A stretch of DNA of 37,895 nt, taken from IMG/VR virus record IMGVR_UViG_3300034220_000001, positions 1 to 37,895 of that record; one strand, 5' to 3'. Shown here one piece after another: positions 1 to 7,257 of the stretch (the stretch's first letter is position 1; every line of letters starts with the position of its first letter). The notes beneath the pieces are model-generated. The model ran no database searches, was not told where the DNA came from, and worked only from the letters and a program-made list of their open reading frames with translations. The translations under genes and the position numbers were made by a program. Source of the stretch: a virus.

Positions 1-1164
1 AGCGTTCATGGCGCGTCCTCTGCGATCGAAGATTGTAAACGCAACTACGAGTATCTGAATAGCTTTGAATCCATCATCGTTTGTTTTGATCGTGACGAAG
101 CTAAGATTAATCCGTTGACAGGGGAAAAGCATTTTCCGGGACAAGAAGCAGCCATCAAAGTTGCTGGACTGTTCAAACCCGGAAAAGCTAAGATACTAAC
201 TCTTCGAGAGTTTAAGGATGCGAATGAATATCTTCTAAACGGTCGTGGAAAACAGTTCGTAAACGAGTGGTGGAAGGCTGGTCCTTATCAGCCTGATGGC
301 TTGATACTCGGTACGCAAATGTGGGACACGATCATTAATCGTCCGAACCACTTCACTGTTCCGCTACCGTTTGAAGAAACAAATAAGCTTACGTATGGTC
401 TTCGACTTTCAGAATTTGTCCTCGTTCATGCACCAACAGGCGTTGGTAAGACTTCTTACATCAAAGAAATCGAGCACTCTTTGCTTGTCAACAAAGAGCT
501 TATTGAGAAGGGTTACGGGGTTGGCTTCCTTCATCTGGAAGAGCCGAACCACGATACAGCCTTGGGACTTATGTCTGTTCATAACTCAAAGCCCTATCAT
601 CTACCTGACACTGAGCGGACGACTGACGAGCTCCGGGCAGCTTATGACGCTGTTATCAATACCGATCGGGTTGTTATTTGGGACCATTTTGGGTCGAACA
701 CCGTCGACGCGGTCCTTGATAAGGTTCGTCACATGCACGCTCTTGGATGTAAGTATGTTGTTGTGGATCATCTTTCTATCATTGTTTCCGATCAATCCGG
801 TGATGAGCGTAAACAGCTAGACGAGATTAGTACCAAGCTTAAAACACTTTGCATGGAGCTAAACATTGCTCTTATCTGCGTTATCCATCAAAATCGAGCA
901 GGACTCGTGCGAGGCACAGCCGGTGTTGAGCAAGTAGCAAACATCGTTATTCGACTGGAACGTGACAAGACAGCAACTGATCCTTATCGACGCAACGTCA
1001 CCAAAACCGTCGTCGAAAAGAATAGGTTCAGTGGTATGACAGGACCAGCTTCGTATTTGCACTACAACGGTAAGACAGGACGCATGGTTGAACTCGATCC
1101 CGAGGAAGTTATCGCTTTCGAAGCAGGAGAAACAAAACGTGACGATCAATTCGGATGGACTTGA
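1..1164 (+). CDS. Primase-helicase (T7 gp4-like), 5' end outside window
   Basis: The reading frame is open from base 1, so the N-terminus (zinc-binding primase part) lies outside the window; 387 residues are visible. Numbering from base 1, a TOPRIM acidic motif FDRDEA sits at residues 29-34, followed by the GQEAA and KDANEYLL elements typical of T7-like primase-helicases. The SF4 helicase core follows: Walker A APTGVGKTS near 144-152, Walker B YVVVDH near 252-257, and the H-loop IHQNR near 295. The protein would make primers and unwind DNA at the phage fork together with the polymerase encoded just downstream. A TTG at 115 is not the true start, because the TOPRIM motif lies upstream of it. 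The 3' end overlaps the next small gene. Confidence 0.93.
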   Translation, partial: SVHGASSAIEDCKRNYEYLNSFESIIVCFDRDEAKINPLTGEKHFPGQEAAIKVAGLFKPGKAKILTLREFKDANEYLLNGRGKQFVNEWWKAGPYQPDGLILGTQMWDTIINRPNHFTVPLPFEETNKLTYGLRLSEFVLVHAPTGVGKTSYIKEIEHSLLVNKELIEKGYGVGFLHLEEPNHDTALGLMSVHNSKPYHLPDTERTTDELRAAYDAVINTDRVVIWDHFGSNTVDAVLDKVRHMHALGCKYVVVDHLSIIVSDQSGDERKQLDEISTKLKTLCMELNIALICVIHQNRAGLVRGTAGVEQVANIVIRLERDKTATDPYRRNVTKTVVEKNRFSGMTGPASYLHYNGKTGRMVELDPEEVIAFEAGETKRDDQFGWT

Positions 1165-1309
1165 AACTATTGAAGTTTATAGGGGTAAGTTCGCCAGTCT
1201 TGATCTTGACTGGCATGTAGATTCCTACAACACTATCACACGCACTTACATGTGTAGCAGGCGCGCCCCAAAGCCAGAGCTTCTTGTGATCGAAAATTGG
1301 AGGCTTTGA
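1139..1309 (+). CDS. Small hypothetical protein (56 aa) between helicase and polymerase
   Basis: A GTG at 1139, preceded by GGAG at about 1126, opens a 56-codon frame that overlaps the helicase 3' end by 26 nt and stops at 1307-1309, just before the polymerase start. I chose this start over an ATG at 1088 because of the Shine-Dalgarno site. The product begins MTINSDGLETIEVYRGKF and has no motif I recognise. Its position, wedged between two replisome genes with overlapping ends, suggests it is co-translated with them. No function is assigned. Confidence 0.6.
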   Translation: MTINSDGLETIEVYRGKFASLDLDWHVDSYNTITRTYMCSRRAPKPELLVIENWRL

Positions 1310-1312
1310 ACC

Positions 1313-3142
1313 ATTTATCTAAATAAACCCACCGAAGAATATTGGTTAATTGACATAGAAACAGACGGCCTTGATCCCAAGGTTATCTGGTGCATGTGTG
1401 CGATCAACCTCGTTACCGGTCAAGAACTAACGTTCACCGATCCAAAAACAATAAGGGAGTGGATTGATCTCCAACTCACCAGAAAATGTGTCTTCGTCGG
1501 ACATAACTTACTCTCATTCGACGTCCCTGTTCTCAACCGTTTGGTTGGTACTCGGATTCCTGTTAGTCGTGTTATTGACACCTTTATTCTTTCTATGCTG
1601 TATTCTCCCGGGTTGGCTGGCGGCCATAGTCTCGAAGCGTGGGGAGGTCGACTAGGATTCCCAAAGACCGAGTTTAGTGATTGGAGTTGCTTGTCTGATG
1701 ACATGGTTCGTTACTGTCTTAACGATTGCCGGGTTAACGTTCGTCTATGGCTTCGCCTTTCTGATCGCATGCGAGCTGTTGGTTTCAGTGATCGATCGTG
1801 TGAGCTTGAACACCGAGCGTGGGCCATTATCCGCAGACAAAGACTCGACGGTTTCCAGATTGACGTACCCCGAGCCTACGAACTTTACACAGAAATTCGT
1901 GAACTCGAACGAAAGTTAAAAGATGAAATCTATGAGCACTGGCCTCCCGTCCTACAGGTTGTCAAACGCTTTGCGAAAGCACGCAAGGCTAATGGCGATT
2001 ACTGTGCGAACTATGAACGACATCTTACTGAGTACCCAGAGCTTCGTCACACCGACGACGGAGGATATGAAGCACTTGATTGGATTGAGTTCAACCTTGG
2101 AAGCCCAAAACAACGAGTTGAAAAACTGCTTGAACTCGGTTGGAAACCTCGAGAGTTCACACCAAAAGGAAGTCCTAAGCCGACTAAAAAGGGAGATTTA
2201 AGTCCCAGCCTTAAAGAGTTTATTGAAGAAGTTCCAAACGAAGCTGTTAAAAAGCTTGCAGAGTGGATTGCTATCAACGCTCGTGGTAACATGGTTAGTA
2301 ACTGGCTTGATTTGATTGATAAGGATGGAAGACTTCATGGAAACTTATGGCTTGCTGGCTCACTTCGTTATCGTCACGATAAGCCTAACACTGCTAATAT
2401 ACCCGCCGTTAGAGTTGATAAGGATGCGAAGCCGTTACTCGGAAGGAGCGGAGCCTTCACATACGAAGCTCGGGATGTTTGGACTTGTCGGGATGTTCGC
2501 AACCGGTCTCTCGTTGGCGTTGACGCTAAAGGTATTCAATTAAGAATTCTTGCTGATTATCTCAAAGACGACAAATTCACAGAAGCTATTCTTTCTGAAG
2601 ACCCTCATTCTGCAAATCAAAAGAACATGGGTCTGTCGACACGAGCGTTGACAAAGACCATCACGTACGCAACGTTGATGGGTGCTGGTGACGCTAAGAT
2701 TTCTAACGAAGCTAAGGTGTCACTTAAGGAAGCTAAGGCTGCAAAGTTGCTATTCTTTGAGCAGGTTCCGGGACTACCTAAGCTTATCAATCGGCTTAAG
2801 GAAGAGCTAACTCGAACTGGTAGAATAACTCTTTGCGATGGATCACGAGTGCTTGTTCCGTCAGATCACATGGTTATTCCGTATCTTCTGCAAGGCGACG
2901 AGAGTCGTATTATGAAGCAAGCAATGATCTTTGTTGACGAAGGAAAAAGACGTGGACGCATCGACGCAATTAAAGTTGGAGATATCCATGATGAATGGCA
3001 AACAGATGTCCTTAACGACCACATCGAGGCATTTAAGGTTTTGTGTTCTGAGTCATTTATCGCAGCCGGACGTAGCTTCGGTTACTCTATCCCGATTGAA
3101 TGCGACTCCAAAGTCGGACTCACGTGGGCAGAAACGCATTGA
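1313..3142 (+). CDS. Family A DNA polymerase with 3'-5' exonuclease (T7 gp5-like), probable ATT start
   Basis: This is the replicative polymerase. Numbered from 1313, exonuclease motif I DIETDGL is at residues 14-20, motif II GHNLLSFD near 63, and motif III YCLNDC near 134. Polymerase motif A DAKGIQLR is near 404, motif B RALTKTITYATLMGAG near 444, and motif C HDEW at 559-562. At 609 aa it is slightly shorter than T7 gp5. The first in-frame ATG, at 1394, would remove exonuclease motif I. The frame is open only back to 1310, and an ideal GGAGG at 1299-1303 lies 9 nt before an ATT at 1313, so translation probably starts at ATT. No in-frame ATG, GTG or TTG fits. Identity is certain; the start codon is inferred. 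Confidence 0.95.
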   Translation: MYLNKPTEEYWLIDIETDGLDPKVIWCMCAINLVTGQELTFTDPKTIREWIDLQLTRKCVFVGHNLLSFDVPVLNRLVGTRIPVSRVIDTFILSMLYSPGLAGGHSLEAWGGRLGFPKTEFSDWSCLSDDMVRYCLNDCRVNVRLWLRLSDRMRAVGFSDRSCELEHRAWAIIRRQRLDGFQIDVPRAYELYTEIRELERKLKDEIYEHWPPVLQVVKRFAKARKANGDYCANYERHLTEYPELRHTDDGGYEALDWIEFNLGSPKQRVEKLLELGWKPREFTPKGSPKPTKKGDLSPSLKEFIEEVPNEAVKKLAEWIAINARGNMVSNWLDLIDKDGRLHGNLWLAGSLRYRHDKPNTANIPAVRVDKDAKPLLGRSGAFTYEARDVWTCRDVRNRSLVGVDAKGIQLRILADYLKDDKFTEAILSEDPHSANQKNMGLSTRALTKTITYATLMGAGDAKISNEAKVSLKEAKAAKLLFFEQVPGLPKLINRLKEELTRTGRITLCDGSRVLVPSDHMVIPYLLQGDESRIMKQAMIFVDEGKRRGRIDAIKVGDIHDEWQTDVLNDHIEAFKVLCSESFIAAGRSFGYSIPIECDSKVGLTWAETH

Positions 3143-3186
3143 GGTTGATGAAACAGGTGATTGGGGTTGGAGTTGGTAAATAATTC

Positions 3187-3215
3187 TTGACAAAGTGAAT
3201 TAAACATGGTATAAT
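3187..3215 (+). promoter_or_regulatory. Consensus sigma-70 promoter upstream of the SSB region
   Basis: TTGACA at 3187-3192 and TATAAT at 3210-3215 are separated by 17 nt, a perfect match to the bacterial housekeeping consensus. Transcription would start near 3222, in the gap after DNA polymerase, and read the small acidic gene, the SSB and the nuclease genes. It would be used by host RNA polymerase. Confidence 0.85.
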
Positions 3216-3237
3216 TATTGTAGAAAGGATAGGAACC

Positions 3238-3519
3238 ATGCCTTTCTTTGTGGTACTACGACAAACAATCAACCTTAAGGAACTAAAAAAGATGAGTGAA
3301 GCACTAGATCGACTGACGAACGAAGTTGAACAGAGCCGAGCAGCTACCGATAGCGTTTTGACTCTTGTTCAGGGACTTGCCGATCAGATTCGAGAAGCAG
3401 TTGACAACGAAGATGATGATGCGTTGATCGCACTTGCAGATGATCTTGATGAACAGCAGGCTCGAATTGCTGAAGCAGTTACTGCTAATACTCCACAGGC
3501 AGAAACACCGACAGCGTAA
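3238..3519 (+). CDS. Small acidic helical phage protein (93 aa)
   Basis: This is the first gene after the promoter at 3187. An ATG at 3238 follows AAGGAT/AGGA at 3225-3234. A second ATG at 3292, after AAGGA near 3278, would give a 75-aa form beginning MSEALDRLTNEVEQ, which resembles the usual start of this kind of phage protein. The chain is rich in Glu, Asp, Gln and Ala, predicted helical or coiled-coil, and ends with a Pro/Thr/Ala tail (NTPQAETPTA). Proteins of this pattern are common near capsid or replication genes in tailed phages, but I know of no established function. The choice between the two starts is open. Confidence 0.75.
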   Translation: MPFFVVLRQTINLKELKKMSEALDRLTNEVEQSRAATDSVLTLVQGLADQIREAVDNEDDDALIALADDLDEQQARIAEAVTANTPQAETPTA

Positions 3520-3552
3520 CAACTAGACGTGTCAGCGAAAGAAGGTGGAAGG

Positions 3553-3636
3553 ATGAAAACCTACATACTTCTTACGGCGGGTGAAAGTCCCGCCATTTTT
3601 GACAGTGAGAAAGAAAGACGAGAAATTGGCAACTAA
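3553..3636 (+). CDS. Candidate 27-codon leader ORF upstream of SSB
   Basis: An ATG at 3553, directly after GGTGGAAGG, opens a 27-codon frame starting MKTYILLTAGESPAIF and ending with TAA at 3634-3636, just inside the SSB gene. The frame contains the whole GGCGGG/CCCGCC hairpin with its T-tract. A translated leader spanning a terminator-like hairpin is the classical layout of an attenuator, and the overlap with the SSB start would allow translational coupling. It could instead be a chance frame; there is no homology argument. Confidence 0.4.
   Translation: MKTYILLTAGESPAIFDSEKERREIGN
3576..3600 (+). terminator. Terminator-like hairpin with TGAAAGT loop before SSB
   Basis: GGCGGG (3576-3581) pairs with CCCGCC (3589-3594) around the loop TGAAAGT, and is followed by a run of five T (3596-3600). 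It looks like an intrinsic terminator or attenuator lying between the promoter at 3187 and the SSB gene. Two hairpins with nearly the same loop lie just after the SSB gene. Confidence 0.55.
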
Positions 3637-4183
3637 AGAAATTCATTATCTTCGTGGCAAGCTTCATTGGACTAAGGTCCTCGGCGATCCTGTCGACAAC
3701 TACGGTAAGGATGGCAAGGAGTGGGTTTTCGACCTAGCCCTAGACGCTGACGGTGTTAAGCAGGTCAAGAGTATCAAGGTTAACGGTAAGCCTGCACTGA
3801 CGATAAAGAATAAGGGTGACGATCGCGGTGACTTTGTGACGTTCAAGCAGAAGTACCGTGAGCTACCGAACGGTAAGTTTACGACTGCTCCTAAGGTTGC
3901 TGACGCAACTGGTACTGCTTGGGATCAGAACACGAAGATTGGCAACGGTTCAGACGCAGACGTCAAGTTTGAAGTTGTTGACTACGGCAAGACAATGTAC
4001 GCTGGTATTTATCCTCGAGCAATTCGAGTCCTTAAGCACGTAGCTTATGCTGAACAGGACTTCTCACCTTTGTCTGAAGATGATAAGTTCTTCAAGAAGG
4101 CTTCGGATAGCGAAACTCCTTTTGATTCTTACGGTGGTCACACAGCATCTGACGAAGATGAATTTGATGATGTTCCCGTTTAA
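3626..4183 (+). CDS. Single-stranded DNA-binding protein (T7 gp2.5-like)
   Basis: The product (about 185 aa from TTG 3626) starts MATKEIHYLRGKLHWTKVLG, has a KEWVFDLALD strand, and ends in a strongly acidic tail (ASDEDEFDDVPV). This is the architecture of phage gp2.5-type OB-fold SSBs, whose acidic C-terminus contacts polymerase and helicase. It sits between DNA polymerase and the recombination nucleases, as expected. The start is uncertain: GTG at 3605 or TTG at 3626 are candidates. An upstream GTG at 3581 is rejected because it lies inside the hairpin. The gene is bracketed by related hairpins that may control its dosage. Confidence 0.82.
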   Translation: MATKEIHYLRGKLHWTKVLGDPVDNYGKDGKEWVFDLALDADGVKQVKSIKVNGKPALTIKNKGDDRGDFVTFKQKYRELPNGKFTTAPKVADATGTAWDQNTKIGNGSDADVKFEVVDYGKTMYAGIYPRAIRVLKHVAYAEQDFSPLSEDDKFFKKASDSETPFDSYGGHTASDEDEFDDVPV

Positions 4184-4197
4184 GTTTTCTTGAACAC

Positions 4198-4332
4198 GGC
4201 AGCAAGTACTGCCCTAACGGTCTGAAGTTGTAAGTTTATAAGACCGGGGTGCAGCGTGAAAGTCGTCTGCTCTGAAACTTAAAGAGATTGGTTGCAAACG
4301 ATCCCAGCAGGTGAAAAGCCTGCTCTCTTTTT
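4198..4332 (+). promoter_or_regulatory. Structured intergenic RNA after SSB (four hairpins)
   Basis: The gap between SSB and the next gene holds four successive stems: GGCAG/CTGCC (4198-4202/4209-4213); CGGTCT/AGACCG (4218-4223/4241-4246); a GCAGCG/CG-T-CTGC stem with loop TGAAAGT near 4250-4270; and AGCAGG/CCTGCT (4306-4311/4319-4324), followed by a T-tract. It may be a cis-regulatory leader for the gene at 4342, or an SSB 3' UTR that controls mRNA ends. I do not recognise it as a known riboswitch. Confidence 0.5.
4306..4332 (+). terminator. Intrinsic terminator or attenuator after SSB
   Basis: AGCAGG (4306-4311) pairs with CCTGCT (4319-4324), and the stem is followed by TCTCTTTTT. The loop TGAAAAG resembles the loop of the hairpin before the SSB gene. 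Readthrough would be needed to express the downstream nuclease genes, as no other strong promoter is visible before them. Confidence 0.6.
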
Positions 4333-4341
4333 AAGGAATTC

Positions 4342-4557
4342 ATTATCGCACGTTTTCCACTTAAGGTTACACGAACAGTTACGTATCTCGAAGAACTAAG
4401 TATGATCGTGGCTGCCGATACTCCCGAAGAAGCTCGAGAGGCAGCAGCTCTTTTCGCAGAAAACGGTGATCCTGATTGGCCTTCTATCGAACGATACAAT
4501 CGCGTCCATCAAGAACAACTTAACGTTGGAACAATAGCGATCACTAGCAATGTCTAA
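4342..4557 (+). CDS. Small hypothetical protein (71 aa) with ATT or ATC start
   Basis: A protein-like frame, IARFPLKVTRTVTYLEEL onward and ending TIAITSNV, runs to TAA at 4555-4557 and overlaps the next gene start at 4550 by 8 nt. No ATG, GTG or TTG lies near its 5' end. AAGGA at 4333-4337 precedes ATT 4342 (4 nt spacing) and ATC 4345 (7 nt). The first ATG, about 20 codons in, has no ribosome site. The content looks like a small alpha/beta protein with a helical DTPEEAREAAALFA segment. Function unknown. Confidence 0.55.
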   Translation: MIARFPLKVTRTVTYLEELSMIVAADTPEEAREAAALFAENGDPDWPSIERYNRVHQEQLNVGTIAITSNV

Positions 4558-5407
4558 AACAATTAAGACAATACCCGAAGACGTTTACGCACTCTTCGAT
4601 CAAAGCAAGGATCACGTAGTCGATGAAGCAAACGTCGAAGCTTTCGGAGAAGCTGTTAAAGCGATCGTTCGTCAACGTCTCATGGCACGACCTGAACAGC
4701 AAACTCCCCTTCGGTTCTCTAGCCTTGGTCGACCAGACCGACAACTTTGGTACATGGCAAACGCTGATGAGCAAGAAGTAATCAGTGGTAAGACAGGTCT
4801 AAAGTTTATGTACGGAGACCTGATTGAACAGATGCTTCTCTTCCTTGTCAAGGAAGCTGGACACACAGTAGAACGCGAGCAAGAGGAGATTGAAGTTGAC
4901 GGAGTTCTCGGGCACATCGATGCCGTCATCGACGGAGTTACTGTCGATGTTAAATCAGCAAGCCCTCTCAGTTACGCCAAATTCGAACGAGGATCGCTGT
5001 TTGAGGACGATCCTTTTGGATACATTGGTCAGATTTCGGGATACGCAAGCGTCGTTACTCCGGATCGAGGAGGTGCTTTCCTCGCATTCGACAAGGTTGC
5101 CGGAGACATCTGCGTCCTCAACGTAGGACCGTCCATTACTAACGGCTTCAACGTACCTAAACGTATAACTCATCTAAAGGAAGTGATCGCATCTGATGTC
5201 AAGCCCGATCGATGCTACGAAGATGAGTCAGACGGAAAGAGCGGCAATCGAAAGCTTGGAACCCAGTGTTCGTACTGCGCTTTCAAGAAGCCTTGTTGGT
5301 CAGATGCTAATGATGGAGTGGGTCTCCGGACGTTTCTCTACAGCGGTCGTCCACGCTTTCTCACAGAAGTCCGACGTACGCCAGATGTACATGAGGTTCC
5401 ATCGTGA
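4550..5407 (+). CDS. RecB/Cas4-family PD-(D/E)XK nuclease with Fe-S cluster cysteines
   Basis: This 285-aa protein has the PD-(D/E)XK nuclease core: GHIDAVID at 121-128 (Asp124), DVKS at 133-136 (Lys135), and QISGY at 161-165. Toward the C-terminus come Cys222, Cys240, Cys243 and Cys249 (CSYCAFKKPC), the layout of the 4Fe-4S cluster in Cas4, AddB and related 5'-3' exonucleases. It occupies the slot that T7 gives to the gp6 exonuclease, so a role in host DNA degradation, primer removal or recombination is likely. Cas4 itself is not implied, as no CRISPR elements are present. It overlaps endonuclease I by 4 nt. Confidence 0.85.
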   Translation: MSKTIKTIPEDVYALFDQSKDHVVDEANVEAFGEAVKAIVRQRLMARPEQQTPLRFSSLGRPDRQLWYMANADEQEVISGKTGLKFMYGDLIEQMLLFLVKEAGHTVEREQEEIEVDGVLGHIDAVIDGVTVDVKSASPLSYAKFERGSLFEDDPFGYIGQISGYASVVTPDRGGAFLAFDKVAGDICVLNVGPSITNGFNVPKRITHLKEVIASDVKPDRCYEDESDGKSGNRKLGTQCSYCAFKKPCWSDANDGVGLRTFLYSGRPRFLTEVRRTPDVHEVPS

Positions 5408-5823
5408 AAGCACCACCTAAATTCAGCGTTCGCGTAAAGACCAAAGACAATCACTTTCGTTCAAAGTTTGAAGCCTCCCTTTTTGGTATTGCCAAAGGTC
5501 TAAAGAAAAAGCTTGACTTTGAGCCCAAAGATGCTATAATACCCTATAGCATTCACTATCGTTACCAACCTGATTTTCGTCTGCCCAACGGAATACTTGT
5601 GGAAGCTAAAGGGCAGCTAGACGTAAATGATCGACGCAAGATGGTGGCAGTAAAAGCTGCTCGACCTGATCTCGATATTCGTTTCGTCTTTCAAAACGCC
5701 CGGACTAAACTGTCTCGCTACGGCAAGACGTACGGAGAATGGGCAACGTCAAAAGGCTTTCCGTTTGCGGAAGGTTCAATTCCAATTGATTGGTGGAGTG
5801 AGAGTAATGGCGAAGAAGAATGA
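5404..5823 (+). CDS. Endonuclease I, Holliday-junction resolvase (T7 gp3-like)
   Basis: The 139-aa product matches the T7 endonuclease I fold. The candidate catalytic residues Glu23, Asp57, Glu67 and Lys69 have almost the spacing of T7 Glu20, Asp55, Glu65 and Lys67; the motif reads YQPDFRL then GILVEAKG. The C-terminal YGEWATSKGF and IPIDWW also fit the family. It would resolve branched DNA before packaging and help degrade host DNA. The GTG start at 5404 overlaps the preceding nuclease stop (GTGA). A -35/-10-like pair lies inside the gene (TTGACT 5513, TATAAT 5535). Confidence 0.92.
   Translation: MKAPPKFSVRVKTKDNHFRSKFEASLFGIAKGLKKKLDFEPKDAIIPYSIHYRYQPDFRLPNGILVEAKGQLDVNDRRKMVAVKAARPDLDIRFVFQNARTKLSRYGKTYGEWATSKGFPFAEGSIPIDWWSESNGEEE
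5513..5540 (+). promoter_or_regulatory. Possible internal promoter in the endonuclease I gene
   Basis: TTGACT (5513-5518) and TATAAT (5535-5540) are 16 nt apart. The -10 is perfect and the -35 matches five of six bases. It would feed the downstream small genes and NrdJ. Being inside coding sequence, it may be coincidental. Confidence 0.4.
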
Positions 5824-5989
5824 AGTCACTCGTAACGAATTGATCGAGCTTGTCGAGCTTTTGCTTGACCACGTTCGTAACGATCGATATCGTGAACTGA
5901 TGGATAAGTACGACAACGACGAGACTGTTGATAAGATTGCTGAAGAGCTTACTCAGAATCCTGGGGAGCGCGTAGTCGTTGGAGGATAA
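5807..5989 (+). CDS. Small acidic hypothetical protein (60 aa)
   Basis: An ATG at 5807 follows GGAG near 5796 and overlaps the 3' end of endonuclease I. The product begins MAKKNEVTRNELIELVELLL and is predicted to be mostly helical and acidic. An in-frame upstream start at 5765 is less likely for lack of a ribosome site. No family is recognised. It is the first of a run of tiny genes between the nucleases and NrdJ. Confidence 0.65.
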   Translation: MAKKNEVTRNELIELVELLLDHVRNDRYRELMDKYDNDETVDKIAEELTQNPGERVVVGG

Positions 5990-6137
5990 GACTAATAAAA
6001 ATTGTAGTCATCCTAAGTTAAAAGAAATACGATATGCGTGGGAGTTTGGTAAGAAGTGTGAAGTATGCGGCAAAGAATTTTGGCCTGTCCGTGAAAAAGA
6101 CCCGCTAAAAGATTACGGAGGTCATTATGGGTACTAG
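5979..6137 (+). CDS. Tiny Cys/His-containing protein (52 aa), TTG start
   Basis: A TTG at 5979, about 10 nt after GGGGAG, opens a 52-codon frame overlapping both neighbours and ending at TAG 6135-6137. The protein contains a CSH element near residue 9 and KKCEVCGKEFW in the middle. The CxxC pair with an upstream Cys/His suggests a small zinc-binding knuckle of the kind common in phage micro-proteins. Function unknown. The overlap with the metallophosphoesterase ATG at 6127 points to coupled translation. Confidence 0.55.
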   Translation: MEDKTNKNCSHPKLKEIRYAWEFGKKCEVCGKEFWPVREKDPLKDYGGHYGY

Positions 6138-6870
6138 ACATTTAATTATTCCGGACAGTCACGCGCATCCTGATTACAACAACGAACGTTTTACGTGGGT
6201 TGGAAAACTGATCCACGACGTTCGCCCAGATGTGGTTGTTAACATCGGCGATTTGGCAGACATGGCTAGCTTGTGCTTTCACAGTAAGCCTAAGGAAATT
6301 GAAGGAGCTCGGTACAAGGCTGACTGCGATGCGTCTAAAGACGCTCAAGATCGTATCTTTCATGAACTGCGCAAGCATAAGAAGAAGCTGCCACGTATGG
6401 TGTGGACGCTAGGTAATCATGATATTCGTCCGCAGCGTTGGGTCGACGAAAACCCAGTATTCGAAGGTCAAATAAAGAATGAAGATATTGGATACGGTGA
6501 CTACCCGTGGGAAGTATATCCTTTCTTGGACACTGTCCGAATTGACGGTATTGCTTACAGTCATTACTTTACGTCTGGACTTATGGGCCGACCGATTGGC
6601 GGACAACACCCCGCATGGACGATCATAAAGAAGACGAACGAAAGCAGCACCTGTGGGCACTCGCACGTCACCGATTACAAAATTGACCGTACGCCGGGGC
6701 GATCCCTTATGGGCTTAGTTGTTGGTTCCTATATTGATTATCAAGCTGGATATGCTGGCCGTGCTAATGATATGTGGTCTCGTGGTGTTGCTATCTGCGA
6801 TAACGTAGAAGATGGACTCTATGATTTCCAATGGATCTCGTTGAACAAGATTCGAGAGGAATACGCATGA
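6127..6870 (+). CDS. Calcineurin-like metallophosphoesterase
   Basis: This 247-aa protein carries the full metallophosphoesterase motif set: DSHAHPD (Asp10, His12), GDLAD (Asp42), GNHD (96-99), SHYF (His146) and GHSH (His178, His180). These residues bind two metal ions and hydrolyse a phosphoester. Phage members are often annotated as DNA repair or RNA 2',3'-phosphatase-like enzymes, but the substrate cannot be read from sequence. GGAGG before the ATG supports the start. The stop overlaps the next gene (ATGA). Confidence 0.88.
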   Translation: MGTRHLIIPDSHAHPDYNNERFTWVGKLIHDVRPDVVVNIGDLADMASLCFHSKPKEIEGARYKADCDASKDAQDRIFHELRKHKKKLPRMVWTLGNHDIRPQRWVDENPVFEGQIKNEDIGYGDYPWEVYPFLDTVRIDGIAYSHYFTSGLMGRPIGGQHPAWTIIKKTNESSTCGHSHVTDYKIDRTPGRSLMGLVVGSYIDYQAGYAGRANDMWSRGVAICDNVEDGLYDFQWISLNKIREEYA

Positions 6871-7001
6871 CTTCTTACGTAGTCGATGACGTTCGACATT
6901 GGTGTAAGTCTTGCAACGTGGAGCTATCAGCCGATACTCATTTTCACAACGCTGGTTTTTGCAGCAAGTGTAAGTTAAAGATTAAGAATGGCGAACTATA
7001 A
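6867..7001 (+). CDS. Zinc-ribbon micro-protein (44 aa)
   Basis: The ATG at 6867 overlaps the preceding TGA. The 44-aa product contains CKSC near residue 13 and CSKC near residue 33, a two-knuckle zinc ribbon. It resembles the 54-55 aa protein at 7438-7605 in motif order and spacing, so the two are probably paralogues. The role is unknown; zinc micro-proteins in phages often act on host transcription or nucleases, but nothing here shows that. Confidence 0.6.
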   Translation: MTSYVVDDVRHWCKSCNVELSADTHFHNAGFCSKCKLKIKNGEL

Positions 7002-7257
7002 AGTAAAAAGCTGGCCTGTATATTTTCAACAGTTTCTTAATGGCAATAAGAAACACGATATGCGCGATCTTCGAGATCGTCCTTATTCAGTTGGAGATAC
7101 TCTTACACTTCAGGAATACGATCCGTTTGAAGGAAAGTACACAGGTCGAGAACAAGAAGTGAAAATTACGTATGTGACGTCAACACAAACACCTTGCGCT
7201 CTTAGTTCAGCAATGTTGGATAAGAACGCATGTATTCTTTCGATTGAAAAAGTATGA
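6988..7257 (+). CDS. DUF3850 (ASCH-like, PUA-fold) protein
   Basis: The 89-aa product starts MANYKVKSWPVYFQQFLNG and contains KKHDMRDLRDRPYSVGDTL followed by LQEYDPFEGKYTGRE. That is the signature of the DUF3850 family, related to ASCH/PUA RNA-binding domains. Members are common small phage proteins, probably binding RNA or modified nucleotides; the precise role is not established. It overlaps neighbours on both sides (13 and 4 nt). Confidence 0.78.
   Translation: MANYKVKSWPVYFQQFLNGNKKHDMRDLRDRPYSVGDTLTLQEYDPFEGKYTGREQEVKITYVTSTQTPCALSSAMLDKNACILSIEKV

Noticed and set aside
2931-3179. 82-codon frame overlapping the polymerase 3' end (ending DETGDWGWSW)
   Set aside because: Almost all of it is the polymerase gene in another frame; the last dozen codons might be a tiny ATT-start peptide, but nothing supports its translation.
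3581-3625. GTG at 3581 as SSB start
   Set aside because: It lies inside the terminator-like hairpin and has no ribosome site; starts at 3605 or 3626 fit the family N-terminus better.
4550-5407. Cas4 as part of a CRISPR system
   Set aside because: There are no repeats, no cas1/cas2 and the context is phage replication; it is a RecB-type phage exonuclease.
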